Source: an uncultured Actinomycetes bacterium (GTDB lineage: Bacteria > Actinomycetota > Thermoleophilia > Solirubrobacterales > 70-9). From it: a DNA stretch of 30,052 nucleotides. Positions 21,458 to 27,365 of the stretch are shown here, piece after piece. The notes beneath the pieces are model-generated. The model had not been told where the DNA came from. It worked only from the letters and a program-made list of their open reading frames with translations, and made no database searches. The stretch spans positions 1 to 30,052 of the forward strand of contig CAMPIP010000004.1 in NCBI GenBank assembly GCA_946886425.1. Reading direction: 5' to 3'. Position 1 is the stretch's first letter. The number at the start of each line of letters is the position of its first letter. The translations under genes and the position numbers were made by a program.

Positions 21458-21510
21458 GCCCTGTCTCATGGGCTAGGTTCGCGCCGCCCCATCAGGAGCA
21501 GCGACAGGGC
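21458..21510. repeat. Subterminal stem-loop inside the element's left end
   Basis: GCCCTGTC (21458-21465) pairs with GACAGGGC (21503-21510), and inside it ATGGG (21468-21472) pairs with CCCAT (21488-21492). The noncoding left end (21439-21581) holds this and nothing else I can name. It could be a transposase site, or a terminator for the leftmost cargo gene. Confidence 0.4.
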
Positions 21511-21581
21511 CAGCGCAACGCTCCGTCCCCTCCGGGTCCGCCTGCGGGCGGTCCTGGACGGGGCGGGGGTGCTTCCGCTAG

Positions 21582-22073
21582 CTAATTGGCCTCAATCTCG
21601 GACCGGATAGCGAGGTCGTCGTGCGGAGTGATCGTGACCAGCCGCTTGCGCTCGTCTATCGCAACATGGAACTCGCTGAAGAAGTCTTGGCGGCCAAGAA
21701 CCGGGACTCCGATTTTGCTGAAGCAAGGCCCCAGCTCAAGCTCCCGACCGGCGACCCACGCTCGGACCGGCTGAGGGGCGAGCCAGTGGAAGGCAGTGCC
21801 GTTGCCCGTGTCTACCGGAATCTCTTCGCAATCGCGTTTGTCGAAACCCAGCGGCACTGCCCATTTGAGCGGAAAGACCGTGAAGGTTGCTCCGCTGTCA
21901 GGAAGCATCTTCATCGGCATCACGCTTCCAGATGCAAGCTCAAGACGCGCTTCAACTACGGGCAGTAGCGTTTCGCCCTGCCCGAGCGTGGCGTATGGAA
22001 ACTCAGTAGAAGCAGCCGGCGACGGGGTGCTCGGAGACCTCGATGACTCGATCAAGTCCTCCGGGATCGACAC
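21582..22073 (-). CDS. Retropepsin-like aspartic protease-like protein
   Basis: This protein has about 163 residues from GTG 22073; a TTG at 22058 is an alternative, because the first 70 bp overlap the preceding gene. LPDSGATFTVFPLKWAVPLG carries a D59-S-G active-site-like motif at the position of the D(T/S)G triad of retropepsin-type clan AA proteases. The partner strand ARLELASGSVMPMKM precedes it, and VPVLGRQDFFSEFHVAID ends the fold as in single-domain family members. Such proteins act as homodimers, each subunit giving one aspartate. Its partner upstream is a DUF5678-like small protein. It is the leftmost cargo gene of the element. Protease activity and target are unproven. Confidence 0.66.
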   Translation of the reverse strand: MSIPEDLIESSRSPSTPSPAASTEFPYATLGQGETLLPVVEARLELASGSVMPMKMLPDSGATFTVFPLKWAVPLGFDKRDCEEIPVDTGNGTAFHWLAPQPVRAWVAGRELELGPCFSKIGVPVLGRQDFFSEFHVAIDERKRLVTITPHDDLAIRSEIEAN

Positions 22074-22218
22074 GGGTCAGAAGCTCCTCAAAGGTGGTGG
22101 CAGAATCGACAATGGAGCGATCCTTGCCGACCGCTACCCAGCGACCAGCATACCCGGAGAGTTCCTGAGCGAGTACTTCCTCGGCCTCAAGGGCTGCGTG
22201 CAGTTCTGCGGCGGTCAT
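22003..22218 (-). CDS. DUF5678-like small protein
   Basis: This 71-residue protein starts at ATG 22218. The segment YAGRWVAVGKDRSIVDSATTFEELLTRV matches the DUF5678 pattern (a short strand with WVAV, a turn, then a helix with EELL) as I remember it. Its 3' end overlaps the retropepsin-like gene by 71 bp, implying coupled expression. From memory, DUF5678 proteins often sit beside retropepsin-like genes, which would make this an established but uncharacterised pair. No catalytic residues are visible, and an antitoxin-like or substrate role for the protease is a guess. The 166-bp gap upstream holds a short inverted repeat, TAGAC...GTCTA (near 22269-22286), probably its promoter region. Confidence 0.62.
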   Translation of the reverse strand: MTAAELHAALEAEEVLAQELSGYAGRWVAVGKDRSIVDSATTFEELLTRVDPGGLDRVIEVSEHPVAGCFY

Positions 22219-22298
22219 CCCGTTTGATCCCTTTGCGTTAGCACAGACCTCGGACGGAACATGCTAGCTAGACAATCTAAAGTCTATGTGGTAGCCCG

Positions 22299-22318
22299 GA
22301 CCTGTCAATACCCAGGTC
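22299..22318. terminator. Hairpin downstream of the transposase gene
   Basis: GACCTG (22299-22304) pairs with CAGGTC (22313-22318) around an 8-nt loop, about 67 bp past the transposase stop on the minus strand. It overlaps the proposed left end of the nested IS. Confidence 0.3.
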
Positions 22319-22384
22319 GTTAAGTTTCAGAACTCTTTAGGTACCGGAAGGTATCGGAGGGTGATCTGTCGGTCTTGAGCGCAG

Positions 22385-23230
22385 TCAGTCCAGCAGCGCC
22401 GCGATCTCTTCCAGCGACCAGATGTGATCAGCGACGCCGGCCGCCATCGCCGGGGTGCGCGGGTACTTCTCTTTGAGAGACCGGTGTGGGCGCGCGAAGT
22501 TGTAGTGCATGAAGTGCAGGCTCACGGCGTGGGCCAGGTTCTCGACTTTGCGGCTGAATCCGTTGGTGAGGCGGGTAAACCGCCGCATGCCCATCCGCAT
22601 CGTGAGGTTCTGCCGCTCGACGTAGCTGGTTGAGATCCGATCCGGGTCGGGATCGCCCTTCATCGGGAAGCGCTTCGCCCCCGTGCATACCGGCGGGCTG
22701 TATTTGCCTTTCTGATTCGACTCGGCCGCGTAGGTCTTGTGGATCTGGGCCCAATCGACCTGACCGCCGAACGCCGGCCCCACCGTCGATTCGTAGATCC
22801 GGTGCCCATCCGTCGAAAGCTGGATGCGCCCGGCCATCCGGCGGGCCAGGTCGCGCATGAAGAAATCGGCGTCCTCTGAGGTTCGCTCCCCGACCAGCCA
22901 GGACGGGACCAGCTTCGTGTCGGCACAGACCGCCGTGAACGTCCAGACGTCGCCATAGCCGTAGGTGCCCTTGAACTGGTCCGGGACATTCTTGTTCTTG
23001 GCATAGCAGTAGGCCCAGATCTCGTCAGCCTCGACCACCTTGCAGGGGAGGTTGACCAGCTCGCCGTCCTGGAACTCGGCGCAGGCTTCGCCGAGATCGG
23101 CCAGCAGTTTCGTGATCGTGTTCTTGGCCGCGCCGGTCATCCGCACCGTCGCCCTGATGCTGTTGCCCTCGACTAGGCAGCCGATGATCTGGGCGCGCTT
23201 CTCGGTGGTCAGCCTGTTCATACTGACCAT
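22385..23230 (-). CDS. IS1-type DDE transposase
   Basis: This 281-residue single-frame transposase resembles the IS1-family proteins without the InsA/InsB frameshift. An N-terminal helix-turn-helix (EKRAQIIGCLVEGNSIRATVRM, then NTITKLL) binds DNA. The catalytic triad is visible as D69 in VVEADEIWAYCYAKNKN, D141 in QLSTDGHRIYEST and E205 in TSYVERQNLTMRMGMRRFTR, a signature of the group. The C-terminus HFMHYNFARPHRSL is also typical. ATG 23230 or ATG 23221 may be the start; neither has a strong ribosome site. All catalytic residues are intact, so it may be active. It could mobilise either the surrounding 4.3-kb element or just the 1-kb nested unit. Confidence 0.9.
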   Translation of the reverse strand: MVSMNRLTTEKRAQIIGCLVEGNSIRATVRMTGAAKNTITKLLADLGEACAEFQDGELVNLPCKVVEADEIWAYCYAKNKNVPDQFKGTYGYGDVWTFTAVCADTKLVPSWLVGERTSEDADFFMRDLARRMAGRIQLSTDGHRIYESTVGPAFGGQVDWAQIHKTYAAESNQKGKYSPPVCTGAKRFPMKGDPDPDRISTSYVERQNLTMRMGMRRFTRLTNGFSRKVENLAHAVSLHFMHYNFARPHRSLKEKYPRTPAMAAGVADHIWSLEEIAALLD

Positions 23231-23341
23231 TTTGCTTGAGCAGCCGGACGGAACTTCTCGTCTCTTCTCGAGTCGCTACCTCCCTATTGGACTTCTGACA
23301 GGACCAACTGTCGAAGGTACCGCGTTCGCGGAGAGAGGCGG

Positions 23342-24109
23342 CTACCTGATTTGGTTCAGCCAGGTGTCGTGAGTAGACCAAGCAATGACATCGCTCACTT
23401 GGACCAGCAGGCTTCGTACGTCGTCGCCGGGTTGCTCCTGACGATCATCAAGCAGGGAGTAGCGCCGAAAGCCGTTCACGGGAGCCAGATCGCTGAACTT
23501 CGTGTAGACGCTCGCAACCTGGTTCCAGTGCCCGCCGACAGGCTCCAGAATCGAGTGCGTGTGCGGGACATAGATCGTCGCGCGATGAGAGTGGCCAGAC
23601 GAACCTTGAAGCTTGTGCTCGCGTTCCACCGGCACGTTCTGCTCCCGCAGCGTCTCGTCCACGAGGCGCACGAACTCGTTTTCCTCCGACTCCTTGCGAC
23701 GACCCGGCTTCTGGCAAGCGATGCTTGCCGCAGTCTGCGCGGAGGCGCTTGCGACCCGCAGGATGTTTTCTCCTAGCTCCTCGGGAGTGCATTGCGCGCC
23801 TAGCCGGCCTTCGTAGACCGCGACTCCATTCGCACGAGCTGCGTTGCGCGCAATGTCGGAGACGATCCCTCGTTCGTAGTCGGAGCGGAATTCCTGGTCG
23901 GCAAGTCCCTCGCCGTAGTCGGAGACCTCCATCTTGTCCCCCATCTCGCGTACCCAGACGACGACGGCGTCTCCGTCGGGATACTCGAAAGGCGTCAAGC
24001 AGCCAACCCGACCGGTTCCGTCATCCAGAACCTCGCAGGCAAGGTCATGCGCGAGGGCCGCTAGAACGGCCTCTCGGACAGCCTCAGGATTTGCACGGGG
24101 AAATTGCAC
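23342..24109 (-). CDS. DUF1828-like protein, cargo of mobile element
   Basis: This 255-residue protein starts at GTG 24109, 1 nt after the stop of the DUF6978-like gene and 8 nt from GGAG. The N-terminal half (GCLTPFEYPDGDAVVVWVREMGDKMEVSDYGEG) has the DUF1828 pattern of strands around ISDxGE as I recall it. The middle has the helix TPEELGENILRVASASAQTAASIA. The C-terminal part (EEREHKLQG-like charged segment, then ATIYVPHTHSILEPV) resembles the DUF1829 half often fused to it. No enzyme motif is visible and the biochemical function is unknown. Its tight link to the DUF6978-like gene and the XRE regulators inside a mobile element suggests a defence, toxin-antitoxin or anti-plasmid module, by inference. 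Confidence 0.68.
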   Translation of the reverse strand: MQFPRANPEAVREAVLAALAHDLACEVLDDGTGRVGCLTPFEYPDGDAVVVWVREMGDKMEVSDYGEGLADQEFRSDYERGIVSDIARNAARANGVAVYEGRLGAQCTPEELGENILRVASASAQTAASIACQKPGRRKESEENEFVRLVDETLREQNVPVEREHKLQGSSGHSHRATIYVPHTHSILEPVGGHWNQVASVYTKFSDLAPVNGFRRYSLLDDRQEQPGDDVRSLLVQVSDVIAWSTHDTWLNQIR

Positions 24110-24110
24110 G

Positions 24111-24587
24111 TCAGCCGATCTCCAATTGCAGTCCGCTCGCGGGGTCGCTGTATTCCGGCCTGAAGTCGATTCGAGCGCGCTCGCAGAACACATCGAGTAT
24201 GCGCTGGTGAGAGGCGTCAGACAAGTCCGGCAAGGGCCATGCACATTTGAGCCCAAGGCCGTCGATCCAGCAGTGCTCGTGCTCGGGACAAATCACCTTG
24301 CCGGGGCAGTCGGACGGTCTGCCGCTCGGGTTTGAATGCCGCAGATGAGGTTTCACATCGACGCGATAGACCTCGGCCCTGTGGAGCGAGAGCTTGAAGC
24401 TCCATCGCCGCGGCAGGGTCGGGTTGACATAGAAAAAAACGGTGCCCTGCTGGACCGCCTCGATCTCAACGGGTGCCTGCCAAATGACCTGGGTCAGACT
24501 GCGGCTATCCCACGAGATAGGCGAAGCAGACGGCACGATCTTCTGCGCCGCCATGAACTCATCTACTTCCCCCTGCGAGAGGTCCAC
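24111..24587 (-). CDS. DUF6978-like protein, cargo of mobile element
   Basis: This 158-residue protein starts at GTG 24587. The beginning LSQGEVDEFMAAQKIV and later strands FKLSLHRAEVYRVDVKPHLRHSNPSG, followed by a C-terminal helix RILDVFCERARIDF, match my recollection of DUF6978 proteins, which often accompany DUF1828 genes. The central EHEHCWIDGLGLKCAWPLPD contains His/Cys residues that could bind metal, though no classic motif is seen. The next gene starts 1 nt after its stop, so the two products are probably made together. Function unknown. If the pair is a toxin-antitoxin system I cannot say which is the toxin. Confidence 0.62.
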   Translation of the reverse strand: MDLSQGEVDEFMAAQKIVPSASPISWDSRSLTQVIWQAPVEIEAVQQGTVFFYVNPTLPRRWSFKLSLHRAEVYRVDVKPHLRHSNPSGRPSDCPGKVICPEHEHCWIDGLGLKCAWPLPDLSDASHQRILDVFCERARIDFRPEYSDPASGLQLEIG

Positions 24588-24618
24588 GGCGGGCAGTCTT
24601 CCAGGTTCCTTGAGCGGG

Positions 24619-24843
24619 CTAAGACTTCTTGGCCCAACGAACAGCTGCGGCCGCCCGGGCGATCTCCCGCCTACGCTCGGGCGTCAGGCGCTCTGCTCTG
24701 CTCTTGCCGCCTTTCAGGCCCCCAGCCCGCCCGGCGCTCGCTCGCTCGCTCTCCGGCTCTGGCGGCGTCTCGTCGGTCGCATCGCCCACGATGGCCGCAG
24801 CGAGACGATTCAGGTCAGCCGGCTTCTTCGACTGTTTGGCCAT
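24619..24843 (-). CDS. Small basic Ala/Arg-rich protein with GGLKGGKSRAE motif
   Basis: This 74-residue protein starts at ATG 24843. The N-terminal half is charged; the C-terminal half, AGGLKGGKSRAERLTPERRREIARAAAAVRWAKKS, resembles short histone-H1-like or KGG-type segments that occur in many small bacterial proteins (pattern KGGKARAxxLTPEERxEIARxAAxxRW). Nucleic-acid binding is plausible from the charge. It lies 9 nt after the second XRE gene and 31 nt before the DUF6978-like gene, so it belongs to the same transcription unit. It may be a DNA-binding partner or antitoxin of the DUF pair, which is speculation. Confidence 0.6.
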   Translation of the reverse strand: MAKQSKKPADLNRLAAAIVGDATDETPPEPESERASAGRAGGLKGGKSRAERLTPERRREIARAAAAVRWAKKS

Positions 24844-24852
24844 ATCTAGAGG

Positions 24853-25116
24853 CTACTGGTCGCCTTGGCCGCCACGAGACTGCGGCTTGGGCTTCGGCTT
24901 TTCGAGCTTCAAGCCCAGAAGGAGGTCGTTCGGCTCGGCCCCCAGCGCCCTGAGCAGCTTGAGGATCGTCGTCAGTTTCGGCTCCCGCTTGCCCTGCTCA
25001 AGCAACCCGATCTCGGTCCGATGCAAGCCCGCGAAGATCGCAAGCGTCTCCTGCGAGAGACCGAGCCGACGCCGAGCCATGAAGACGTTCCGCCCGAACT
25101 GCTCGGTCGGACTCAC
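24853..25116 (-). CDS. XRE-family helix-turn-helix regulator (second)
   Basis: This 87-residue protein starts at GTG 25116, overlapping the previous stop by 4 bp (GTGA). The XRE/Cro fold is clear: FGRNVFMARRRLGLSQETLAIFAGLHRTEIGLLEQGKREPKLTTILKLLRALGAEPNDLL, with the recognition helix near LHRTEIGLLE. The C-terminal tail is KPKPKPQSRGGQG. It is a paralogue of the preceding regulator, which shares FGRN, LHRT and LERG/LEQG. Two XRE proteins in one operon may heterodimerise or bind different sites. A control function over the element's cargo is likely. Confidence 0.87.
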   Translation of the reverse strand: MSPTEQFGRNVFMARRRLGLSQETLAIFAGLHRTEIGLLEQGKREPKLTTILKLLRALGAEPNDLLLGLKLEKPKPKPQSRGGQGDQ

Positions 25117-25370
25117 GACGCGCTCCCGAAACGACCGGCGACCGTTGCGCCCGGCTCCCACACCAAACCGTCGAGCAGGTCGCCAGGGACCACACTGAGC
25201 GAGCCTGCGAGCTTGACGACGGTGTCTGCGCGCGGGATGCGCTCGCCTCGCTCTAGCTGTCCTACGGCAGTGCGATGAAGCGAGGCCCGCACACCTAGCT
25301 CTTCCTGCGAGAGATTCGCCCTTTGTCGCTGGCTGGCGAGGTTGCGGCCGAACCGCTCCGCGAAGCTCAC
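25113..25370 (-). CDS. XRE-family helix-turn-helix regulator (first)
   Basis: This 85-residue XRE protein starts at GTG 25370, overlapping the winged-helix gene stop by 4 bp (GTGA). The fold core reads FGRNLASQRQRANLSQEELGVRASLHRTAVGQLERGERIPRADTVVKLAGSLSVVPGDLL. The short C-terminal tail lacks any effector domain, so it is probably a small dimeric DNA-binding repressor. It is translationally coupled both to the gene before and to the paralogous XRE gene after. Confidence 0.87.
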   Translation of the reverse strand: MSFAERFGRNLASQRQRANLSQEELGVRASLHRTAVGQLERGERIPRADTVVKLAGSLSVVPGDLLDGLVWEPGATVAGRFGSAS

Positions 25371-25618
25371 GGCAGTTCCAGTCGCTGGAAGTAGGCGATT
25401 GCCTTGCTCGGCCGGATCGCCGTCCGGTGGCTTTCAAGCAAGCCGATCTGGACCAACTCCATGATCGCCCGCGTGAGCGCGCCTCCGTTGTTGCCGATCT
25501 CCCGCGTCAATTCCGGGATGGTGCGCCAGCGCGGATATGCCTCCAGCGCCAGGCCCATGACTGCTCGTTGCAAGGGGATGCGGTCCCCTGGCCAATGCCG
25601 CCTACGATTCGCCTGCAT
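25367..25618 (-). CDS. Small winged-helix DNA-binding protein
   Basis: This 83-residue protein is the first gene of the element's right-hand operon. I choose ATG 25618 (MQANRRRHWPGDRI) because GGAGG lies 5 nt upstream; ATG 25630 is in frame but would place the Shine-Dalgarno inside the coding region. AYPRWRTIPELTREIGNNGGALTRAIMELVQIGLLE has the helix-turn-helix-wing layout (recognition helix around GGALTRAIMEL), and the wing strand AIAYFQRLEL ends it. It may recognise the element's own promoter or act with the two XRE proteins. Exact family unassigned. Confidence 0.68.
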   Translation of the reverse strand: MQANRRRHWPGDRIPLQRAVMGLALEAYPRWRTIPELTREIGNNGGALTRAIMELVQIGLLESHRTAIRPSKAIAYFQRLELP

Positions 25619-25641
25619 CGGAACCTCCATTCCGGTGCCAC

Positions 25642-25672
25642 GGCCGGGGGCGATCTAGGTCGCGCCCCGGCC
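25642..25672. promoter_or_regulatory. GC-rich stem-loop in leader of the element's regulator operon
   Basis: GGCCGGGGGCG (25642-25652) and CGCCCCGGCC (25663-25672) are inverted, with one bulged base, about 25 bp before ATG 25618 on the minus strand. This could be an operator or an attenuating RNA hairpin for the winged-helix/XRE operon. Confidence 0.4.
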
Positions 25673-25725
25673 ACTTCAGTTGTCAGGACGGCGGCGACGG
25701 TAGCGCGGATTCAGCGGCGGATCGG

Positions 25726-25750
25726 CGCTATTTCAGACTGACCCACTGCC
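25726..25750 (-). repeat. Right inverted terminal repeat of the mobile element
   Basis: The reverse complement begins GGCAGTGGGTCAGTCTG and matches the left end except for one T/C difference. Confidence 0.85.
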
Positions 25751-25758
25751 GCTACGGC
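25751..25758 (+). repeat. Target-site duplication, right copy
   Basis: GCTACGGC, the second copy of 21406-21413. It contains the TAG stop (minus strand) of the regulator gene that ends at 25752, so the insertion left that gene intact. Confidence 0.75.
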
Positions 25759-26336
25759 GTCTTGATCACGCCGACGCTGGCGACGATGTTGATGGCGTCC
25801 TCGCCGGACCCGGAGCGCCGTTCCGCCGAGCGGCGGGCGATGTCGGCTAGCTCTTCTTCCACGCGATCGCCCAGATCCAGGGCTTCTTTGAGGCCCTGGG
25901 GGTCGACGACGGCGGGGAAGCGGCCGATGTACCACTCGTCGTCGGAACCGAGCACGCCGGCCCTCAGCGACTTCTCGTAGTCCTCCAGCTGGGATTGGAC
26001 CAGGCGGCCGATCAGGTGTTCGGCGAGCATCGGGTTTTCCTCGAGCAGCCGGTTCCAGTCGTCGTCTTCGATCAGGGGGCGCTCGATCGCCCGGTAGTAA
26101 TGGGCGATTGCGCCGCGGACTTTCCTCTCCTCGGTGAGCTCGGCGAACCCAAGCTTCACGAGGCGCTTGATGTGGTGCGAGACCAGATCGGTGCGCTCGT
26201 CCAGCTCGTCGGCGATCTCCCGTGGGCTGGCGATGGCCCGGTCGGAGAGGACCTTCCAGATCTCGCGGCGCAAGGGGCTCTGCATCGCCTCGATGTGGTT
26301 CCCAACGATCTGCTTCCCGGTCAGTTTCGTCGCCAA
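25752..26336 (-). CDS. ArsR-like winged-helix transcriptional regulator
   Basis: This protein has about 194 residues from TTG 26336, chosen for AGAGGG 8 nt upstream; a TTG at 26387 in the same frame is the alternative. An N-terminal winged helix is obvious: IEAMQSPLRREIWKVLSDRAIASPREIADELDERTDLVSHHIKRLVKLGFAELTEERKVRGAIAHYYRA, as in ArsR-like or helix_turn_helix_5 regulators. The C-terminal half (LLEENPMLAEHLIGRLVQSQLEDYEKSLRAG, then a helical DRVEEELADIARRSAERR) is probably for dimerisation or sensing; no metal-site cysteines are seen. It diverges from the peptide/methyltransferase/E1 operon, and the palindrome at 26425-26444 is its likely operator. Its 3' end abuts the mobile element. Confidence 0.82.
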   Translation of the reverse strand: MATKLTGKQIVGNHIEAMQSPLRREIWKVLSDRAIASPREIADELDERTDLVSHHIKRLVKLGFAELTEERKVRGAIAHYYRAIERPLIEDDDWNRLLEENPMLAEHLIGRLVQSQLEDYEKSLRAGVLGSDDEWYIGRFPAVVDPQGLKEALDLGDRVEEELADIARRSAERRSGSGEDAINIVASVGVIKTP

Positions 26337-26372
26337 GTCCTCTTCCCTCTTCCCGGTGATCCCGAGCGCCAG

Positions 26373-26378
26373 AGAGTA
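26373..26378 (-). promoter_or_regulatory. Candidate -10 box (TACTCT) of the winged-helix regulator
   Basis: On the minus strand TACTCT lies 36 nt before TTG 26336. With an initiation point about 7 nt downstream it would leave a leader of some 30 nt carrying the AGAGGG ribosome site, which is why I prefer the shorter start. Confidence 0.3.
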
Positions 26379-26419
26379 GCCCTTCAACGGAAACTCGTCG
26401 GTTCACCGCTGATTTCAAA

Positions 26420-26444
26420 TACATTGCTGAAACCAGATTCAGCA
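26420..26444 (+). promoter_or_regulatory. Candidate promoter and operator of the peptide/E1 operon
   Basis: TACATT (26420-26425) is a -10-like box. TGCTGAA (26425-26431) and TTCAGCA (26438-26444) are perfect 7-bp inverted arms around ACCAGA and would cover the start point. The position between divergent regulator and operon is the classic place for the regulator's own operator. The region is AT-rich compared with its surroundings. Confidence 0.55.
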
Positions 26445-26490
26445 TCCTTGCGGTCGGGCTCCACAGCACGACCAAGGAGGAGGTGAAGCC

Positions 26491-26550
26491 ATGCAGATCA
26501 GCGTGACCACGCAAGTCATTCCGCCCAGCTCGAAAGGAAAGCTCTCCTAG
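26491..26550 (+). CDS. 19-residue peptide ORF, candidate RiPP precursor
   Basis: An ORF of 19 codons plus stop encodes MQISVTTQVIPPSSKGKLS. It is preceded by AAGGAGGAGGTGA ending 4 nt before the ATG, a near-complete complement of the 16S 3' end and by far the best Shine-Dalgarno in the window. Most neighbours are leaderless or weak, so efficient translation of this short frame is clearly intended by the sequence. It is the first gene after the divergent promoter/operator, and is followed by a hairpin, a methyltransferase and an E1-like adenylating enzyme, the arrangement of a peptide-modification cluster such as microcin C or pantocin. No cysteine; several Thr/Ser, two Pro and two Lys. Alternatively it is a translated regulatory leader. 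Confidence 0.55.
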   Translation: MQISVTTQVIPPSSKGKLS

Positions 26551-26566
26551 CGCTCGTGGCTAGCGC

Positions 26567-26584
26567 GGTGCCCTGATCGGCACC
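26567..26584 (+). terminator. Hairpin between the peptide ORF and the methyltransferase
   Basis: GGTGCC (26567-26572) and GGCACC (26579-26584) are perfect inverted arms around CTGATC, 17 nt after the peptide stop and 70 nt before the methyltransferase. There is no U-tract. It could act as a partial attenuator or RNA-stabilising hairpin that raises peptide over enzyme level, as is common in RiPP operons. Confidence 0.4.
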
Positions 26585-26654
26585 TGGGCAGATCGGGGCA
26601 TCGCGGCACCTCCGAATCCAGGGAGGCACCGAGGGAGAAGGCGAGGGGAGAACG

Positions 26655-27365
26655 ATGATGGACCCGGCCAGGCGGGCATACGAGACGTTGGCGCCCGCCT
26701 ACGACGAGTTCACGCGGACGAACGACTACGAGATGTGGCTGGGAGACCTGCTGCTGCCCGAGCTGGAGGGGCACGGGCTGACGGCGGGGCGAGCGCTCGA
26801 CGCCGGCTGCGGGACCGGACGAGCCTTCGAGCCGCTGCTGCGCCGCGGCTGGGAAGTGGTCGGCTGCGACGTCTCTCCGGCGATGCTCGCCGAAGCGCGC
26901 CGGAAATTCGGCGAGGCGGTGCCTCTGACCATCGCCGACCTGCGGGGGATGCCCGTGCTCGGCCGCTTCGACCTCGTCATCGCGCTCAACGACGTCGTCA
27001 ACTACCTGACCGGGGACGGCGACCTGGAGCGGGCGCTAACCGCGATGGCCGCCAACCTCGCCCCGGGCGGCTTCGTCCTCTTCGACTCGAACACGCTCGC
27101 CACATTCCGGTCCGAGTATCTGGAGGCGGCCAGGGCCGGCGGGATCTTCGAGACGACGATCGCGACCGCCGACATCGAGCCCCACGTTCACCGCCAGCGG
27201 CACTTCACCGACGGCGACCTGGAAGCGGCGATCGCCGCCGCCGGCCTCGAACAGCTCGCCCTGCTCGGGCAGCGGGAAACCAAGGCCCGGGTCGAGCTCC
27301 ACCGCCACGCCGATCAGGAGCGGGATCGCAAGGTCATCTGCATCGCCCGATCGGGGCGGGGGTGA
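26655..27365 (+). CDS. Class I SAM-dependent methyltransferase
   Basis: This 236-residue methyltransferase starts at ATG 26655 with GAGGGGAG a few bases upstream (ATG 26658 is an alternative). Motif I is ALDAGCGTGRAF (D49 to G55), and motif II's acidic residue is in VVGCDVSPAMLAEARR. DLRGMPVLGRFDLVIALNDVVNYL then PGGFVLFDSNTLATFR cover motifs III and IV. The C-terminus holds IAAAGLEQLALLGQRE. The N-terminal YETLAPAYDEFTRTNDYEMW is like small-molecule or peptide O/N-methyltransferases. Its stop overlaps the E1-like gene start by 4 bp (GTGA), so the two are made together. The substrate is most likely the product of the same cluster, by context only. Confidence 0.88.
   Translation: MMDPARRAYETLAPAYDEFTRTNDYEMWLGDLLLPELEGHGLTAGRALDAGCGTGRAFEPLLRRGWEVVGCDVSPAMLAEARRKFGEAVPLTIADLRGMPVLGRFDLVIALNDVVNYLTGDGDLERALTAMAANLAPGGFVLFDSNTLATFRSEYLEAARAGGIFETTIATADIEPHVHRQRHFTDGDLEAAIAAAGLEQLALLGQRETKARVELHRHADQERDRKVICIARSGRG

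Larger units (their letters stand above)
22298..23305 (-). mobile_element. Possible nested IS1-type insertion sequence
   Basis: GGACCTGTCA at 22298-22307 and, inverted, GGTCCTGTCA (forward TGACAGGACC, 23296-23305) bracket the transposase gene with 87- and 75-bp margins. The 1008-bp span is a normal IS size. The arms agree at 9 of the first 10 positions and then decay. I see no target duplication, so this boundary call is tentative. Confidence 0.4.
21414..25750. mobile_element. 4.3-kb mobile element with inverted ends, target duplication and cargo
   Basis: The ends are 25-bp inverted repeats with one mismatch (21414-21438 and 25726-25750; outer sequence GGCAGTGGGTCAGT), flanked by 8-bp direct repeats GCTACGGC. 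Everything inside is encoded on the minus strand and is visibly less GC-rich in places than the host. Cargo from the right end: winged-helix protein, two XRE proteins, a small basic protein, DUF6978-like and DUF1828-like proteins, an IS1-type transposase, and DUF5678-like and retropepsin-like proteins. The only recombinase is the IS1-type transposase. It may belong to the whole element or to a nested IS; in the latter case the element would be non-autonomous. Confidence 0.82.

Noticed and set aside
22269..22286. TAGAC/GTCTA repeat as a recombination site
   Set aside because: Arms of only 5 bp in AT-rich promoter DNA; more likely part of the promoter of the DUF5678-like gene.
22385..23381. IS1-style programmed frameshift between an InsA-like and an InsB-like frame
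   Set aside because: The transposase has the helix-turn-helix and the full DDE triad in one frame, and no A-rich slippery site is evident.
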